Source of the DNA: Bacteroidota bacterium
GTDB lineage: Bacteria; Bacteroidota; Bacteroidia; Bacteroidales; GCA-2748055
Direction: 5' to 3'
DNA: 6,767 nt
NCBI GenBank assembly: GCA_030592605.1
Contig: JAUVIT010000097.1
Location: 1-6,767 of the forward strand
The notes beneath the pieces were generated by a model. That model saw only the letters and a list, made by a program, of their open reading frames with translations. It was not told the origin of the DNA and made no database searches. This document shows positions 5,581-6,767 of the stretch, piece by piece (positions within the stretch are counted from its first letter, which is position 1; each line of letters starts with the position of its first letter). The translations under genes were made by a program, and so were the position numbers.

Positions 5581-6510
5581 CATATCGCCGGAAATAACCG
5601 TGACACTTCTGGGAATAATTTCGAAACTGACCGGTCCATGACCCAGTGATTCTCCATCTGTTTCCACCTTCAGCAAGGCCGATCCATCTATCTGCACTGA
5701 TCTGGCCATGTAAGTCTCCACCTTCGAGTGATTGACAATATTGCCATTGTAGAGTTTCTTCATGTTGGCGATTACATTCAGCTTCCCAATCTTCTTGATC
5801 AGGGTGATGCTATAGAGACCATCATCGGCTATGGCATGGGGCACCTGGATCATTCCTCCTCCATTGTATTTGCCTATCCCAACGTTCAGGGAGAAGATTT
5901 TCCTGTTGTAGCTTGTTCCGTCTATCTCAATAACTGCTTTCTTTGACCTGTATTGGATGAGGCTGTAGAAAATGTTGTAGAAATAGAGTAATGGTCCGCT
6001 CTTACCCTTATCCTTCATGCGGTTGGTTCGCTCAACTACCCTGGCACCGAAACCCATTCCGGCAATATTGATGAAATAGCGCTTCCACTCTTTCCCGTTT
6101 TTTCGATAGTTGACCAGACCGGCATCCTGGATGAAGGTCTTCTGTTCCTTGATGGTCCGTACTGCACTTTCGTAATCGGATGGAATATTAAAAGTCTTGG
6201 CCCAATCATTCCCGGTGCCCACAGAGATCATTCCCAGCATCACCTCGGTGGTAAGGATCCTCTTCTGCCCAAAGACACCGTTGATTACCTCGTTCATGGT
6301 TCCGTCGCCACCTACCACAATGATTTTTGAGTAGCCCTCCTTGATTTTGTTCCGGGCAATTACAGAAGCGTGCAGCCTGCGGTCTGTAAAGTAAGGCTCA
6401 TAGCGAATGCTTTCTCTTTGAAGTATTTGCGCGATTAGGGGCCAGTCTTTTTTGGTTCTCCCCCCACCCGCTGCCATATTTACAATGGCTATCCAGTTGG
6501 ATTTGCTCAT
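5572..6510 (-). CDS. Diacylglycerol kinase family lipid kinase
   Basis: A 312-residue protein of the DAGK catalytic-domain family (DgkB/YegS/LCB5-like), which phosphorylates diacylglycerol or a related lipid using ATP at the inner face of the membrane. Motifs in order are IVNMAAGGGR (9-18, the nucleotide loop, with NM where NP is common), VVGGDGTMNEVING (65-78, the glycine-rich catalytic motif), SVGTGNDWAKTF (96-107), YNGGGMIQVPHAIADDGL (215-232) and TDGES (284-288). There is no membrane segment, as expected for the soluble subgroup. The start at 6510 precedes motif I by the usual few residues; no clear Shine-Dalgarno sequence is present, but a TATCTTTG -7 box lies 20 nt upstream. Its last codons overlap the end of the cyclase gene by 9 nt on the other strand. 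The exact lipid substrate cannot be told from sequence; phosphatidic acid production would feed the CDP-diacylglycerol used by PssA. Confidence 0.88.
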   Translation of the reverse strand: MSKSNWIAIVNMAAGGGRTKKDWPLIAQILQRESIRYEPYFTDRRLHASVIARNKIKEGYSKIIVVGGDGTMNEVINGVFGQKRILTTEVMLGMISVGTGNDWAKTFNIPSDYESAVRTIKEQKTFIQDAGLVNYRKNGKEWKRYFINIAGMGFGARVVERTNRMKDKGKSGPLLYFYNIFYSLIQYRSKKAVIEIDGTSYNRKIFSLNVGIGKYNGGGMIQVPHAIADDGLYSITLIKKIGKLNVIANMKKLYNGNIVNHSKVETYMARSVQIDGSALLKVETDGESLGHGPVSFEIIPRSVTVISGDMSA

Positions 6511-6530
6511 AAGCTACATTTTCCCAAGGG

Positions 6531-6557
6531 CAAAGATAGGGATTACTGAGTTATCAA
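6531..6557 (-). promoter_or_regulatory. Candidate promoter of the lipid kinase gene
   Basis: Read on the minus strand, TATCTTTG (6538-6531) is a perfect match to the Bacteroidota -7 consensus TAnnTTTG. A TTG (6557-6555) lies 16 bp upstream as a possible -33 element, slightly closer than the usual spacing. The box ends 20 nt before the ATG, which predicts a very short leader and may explain the lack of a Shine-Dalgarno sequence. Confidence 0.5.
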
Positions 6558-6622
6558 TGAAATTTGTTGAAAAGGTGTTTATAAATGAAAAATTAATGTT
6601 TACAATAACGAATTGGGTAAAA

Positions 6623-6652
6623 TTTTCCGGGAACTCGAAAATAGTAAATTTG
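6623..6652 (+). promoter_or_regulatory. Candidate promoter of parA
   Basis: TAAATTTG (6645-6652) matches the TAnnTTTG -7 consensus perfectly and lies 41 nt before the parA ATG. A TTTT (6623-6626) about 18 bp upstream is only a weak fit to the TTTG or TTG -33 element. Perfect -7 match and position support it; the -33 part is uncertain. Confidence 0.45.
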
Positions 6653-6660
6653 AAGCCCGT

Positions 6661-6682
6661 TTTAAATCCAATTAAATTTAAA
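6661..6682 (+). repeat. AT-only inverted repeat in the parA leader
   Basis: TTTAAAT (6661-6667) and ATTTAAA (6676-6682) are perfect inverted 7-mers separated by 8 nt. The repeat lies between the candidate promoter and the ribosome binding site. It could be a protein-binding site or a weak hairpin, but AT-rich background makes chance occurrence likely. Confidence 0.3.
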
Positions 6683-6683
6683 G

Positions 6684-6690
6684 AAAAAGG
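6684..6690 (+). promoter_or_regulatory. Ribosome binding site of parA
   Basis: AAAAAGG sits 3 nt before the ATG at 6694. It is A-rich with a short AGG core, and it supports the chosen start. Confidence 0.45.
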
Positions 6691-6693
6691 CCG

Positions 6694-6767
6694 ATGGGTA
6701 AAGTTATTGCGATAGCAAATCAGAAGGGAGGCGTTGGGAAAACCACTACGGCAATCAACCTGGGTGC
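6694..6767 (+). CDS. parA: ParA/Soj-type chromosome partitioning ATPase, N-terminal fragment (3' truncated)
   Basis: Only the first 24 codons are in the window, reading MGKVIAIANQKGGVGKTTTA and continuing INLG. KGGVGKTT (residues 11-18) is the deviant Walker A motif of the ParA/MinD family, with the signature lysine K11 and the P-loop lysine K16. The short lead and the IAIANQKGGVGKTTTAINL pattern are those of chromosomal ParA/Soj, which acts with ParB on parS sites to segregate the origin region. The downstream ParB gene, if present, is outside the window. MinD, plasmid ParA and other relatives share the motif, but the NQKGGVGKTT form favours Soj/ParA. The 5' region has its own promoter candidate, so it is a separate transcription unit from the kinase. 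Confidence 0.88.
   Translation, partial: MGKVIAIANQKGGVGKTTTAINLG

Larger units (their letters stand above)
6511..6693. other. Divergent AT-rich intergenic region
   Basis: This 183-nt region is the only sizeable gap in the window and separates the leftward lipid kinase gene from the rightward parA gene. It is clearly more AT-rich than the flanking genes. It holds one perfect TAnnTTTG box in each orientation, each at a sensible distance from its gene, and a short AT-only inverted repeat just before the parA ribosome binding site. I see no parS-like GC-rich palindrome and no convincing small gene. Confidence 0.7.

Noticed and set aside
6511..6693. Search for a parS site or origin-like repeats near parA
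   Set aside because: No GC-rich 16-bp palindrome like the parS consensus, no DnaA-box cluster and no iterated repeat was seen.
6452..6715. 87-codon plus-strand ORF spanning the kinase start, intergenic region and parA start
   Set aside because: It runs antisense into the kinase gene and out of frame over the parA start, and the translation looks like read-through of AT-rich DNA.

Overview
This window looks like a chromosomal segment from a member of the Bacteroidota, probably Bacteroidales-like. The reasons are the Bacteroidota character of the cytochrome bd subunits, weak or absent Shine-Dalgarno sequences at several starts, two perfect TAnnTTTG (-7 type) promoter boxes in the one real intergenic region, a BT_0820-like small HAD protein, and a lipoprotein glutaminyl cyclase. 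The assignment rests on recalled family resemblance and no search was run. Coding density is very high and nothing suggests mobile DNA, CRISPR, tRNA or rRNA.

Layout. Positions 1-5580 form one rightward, tightly packed run: the 3' end of cydA, cydB, a 40-residue membrane ORF (1380-1502), pssA (phosphatidylserine synthase), cysE (serine O-acetyltransferase), cysK (cysteine synthase), a small HAD-like phosphatase, and a lipoprotein glutaminyl-peptide cyclotransferase. Gaps within the run are 44 nt or less, and two junctions are ATGA overlaps. A diacylglycerol-kinase-family lipid kinase lies on the minus strand (5572-6510) and overlaps the cyclase gene tail-to-tail by 9 nt. A 183-nt AT-rich intergenic region (6511-6693) carries divergent promoter candidates for the lipid kinase and for a ParA/Soj-type ATPase whose first 24 codons close the window.

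How the genes fit together. CydA and CydB form the high-affinity cytochrome bd quinol oxidase. The unlisted small ORF right after cydB has the size, single hydrophobic helix and position of a CydX-like accessory subunit, and its stop overlaps the pssA start. PssA and CysE both consume L-serine, for phosphatidylethanolamine synthesis and for cysteine synthesis respectively. CysK uses the O-acetylserine made by CysE together with sulfide. CysE ends in isoleucine, the residue that docks into CysK in the classical cysteine synthase complex. The lipid kinase may supply phosphatidic acid upstream of PssA. The cyclase probably forms pyroglutamate on exported proteins.

Most of the window is ordinary housekeeping content. 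The best candidate for something under-described is the 40-aa ORF between cydB and pssA.
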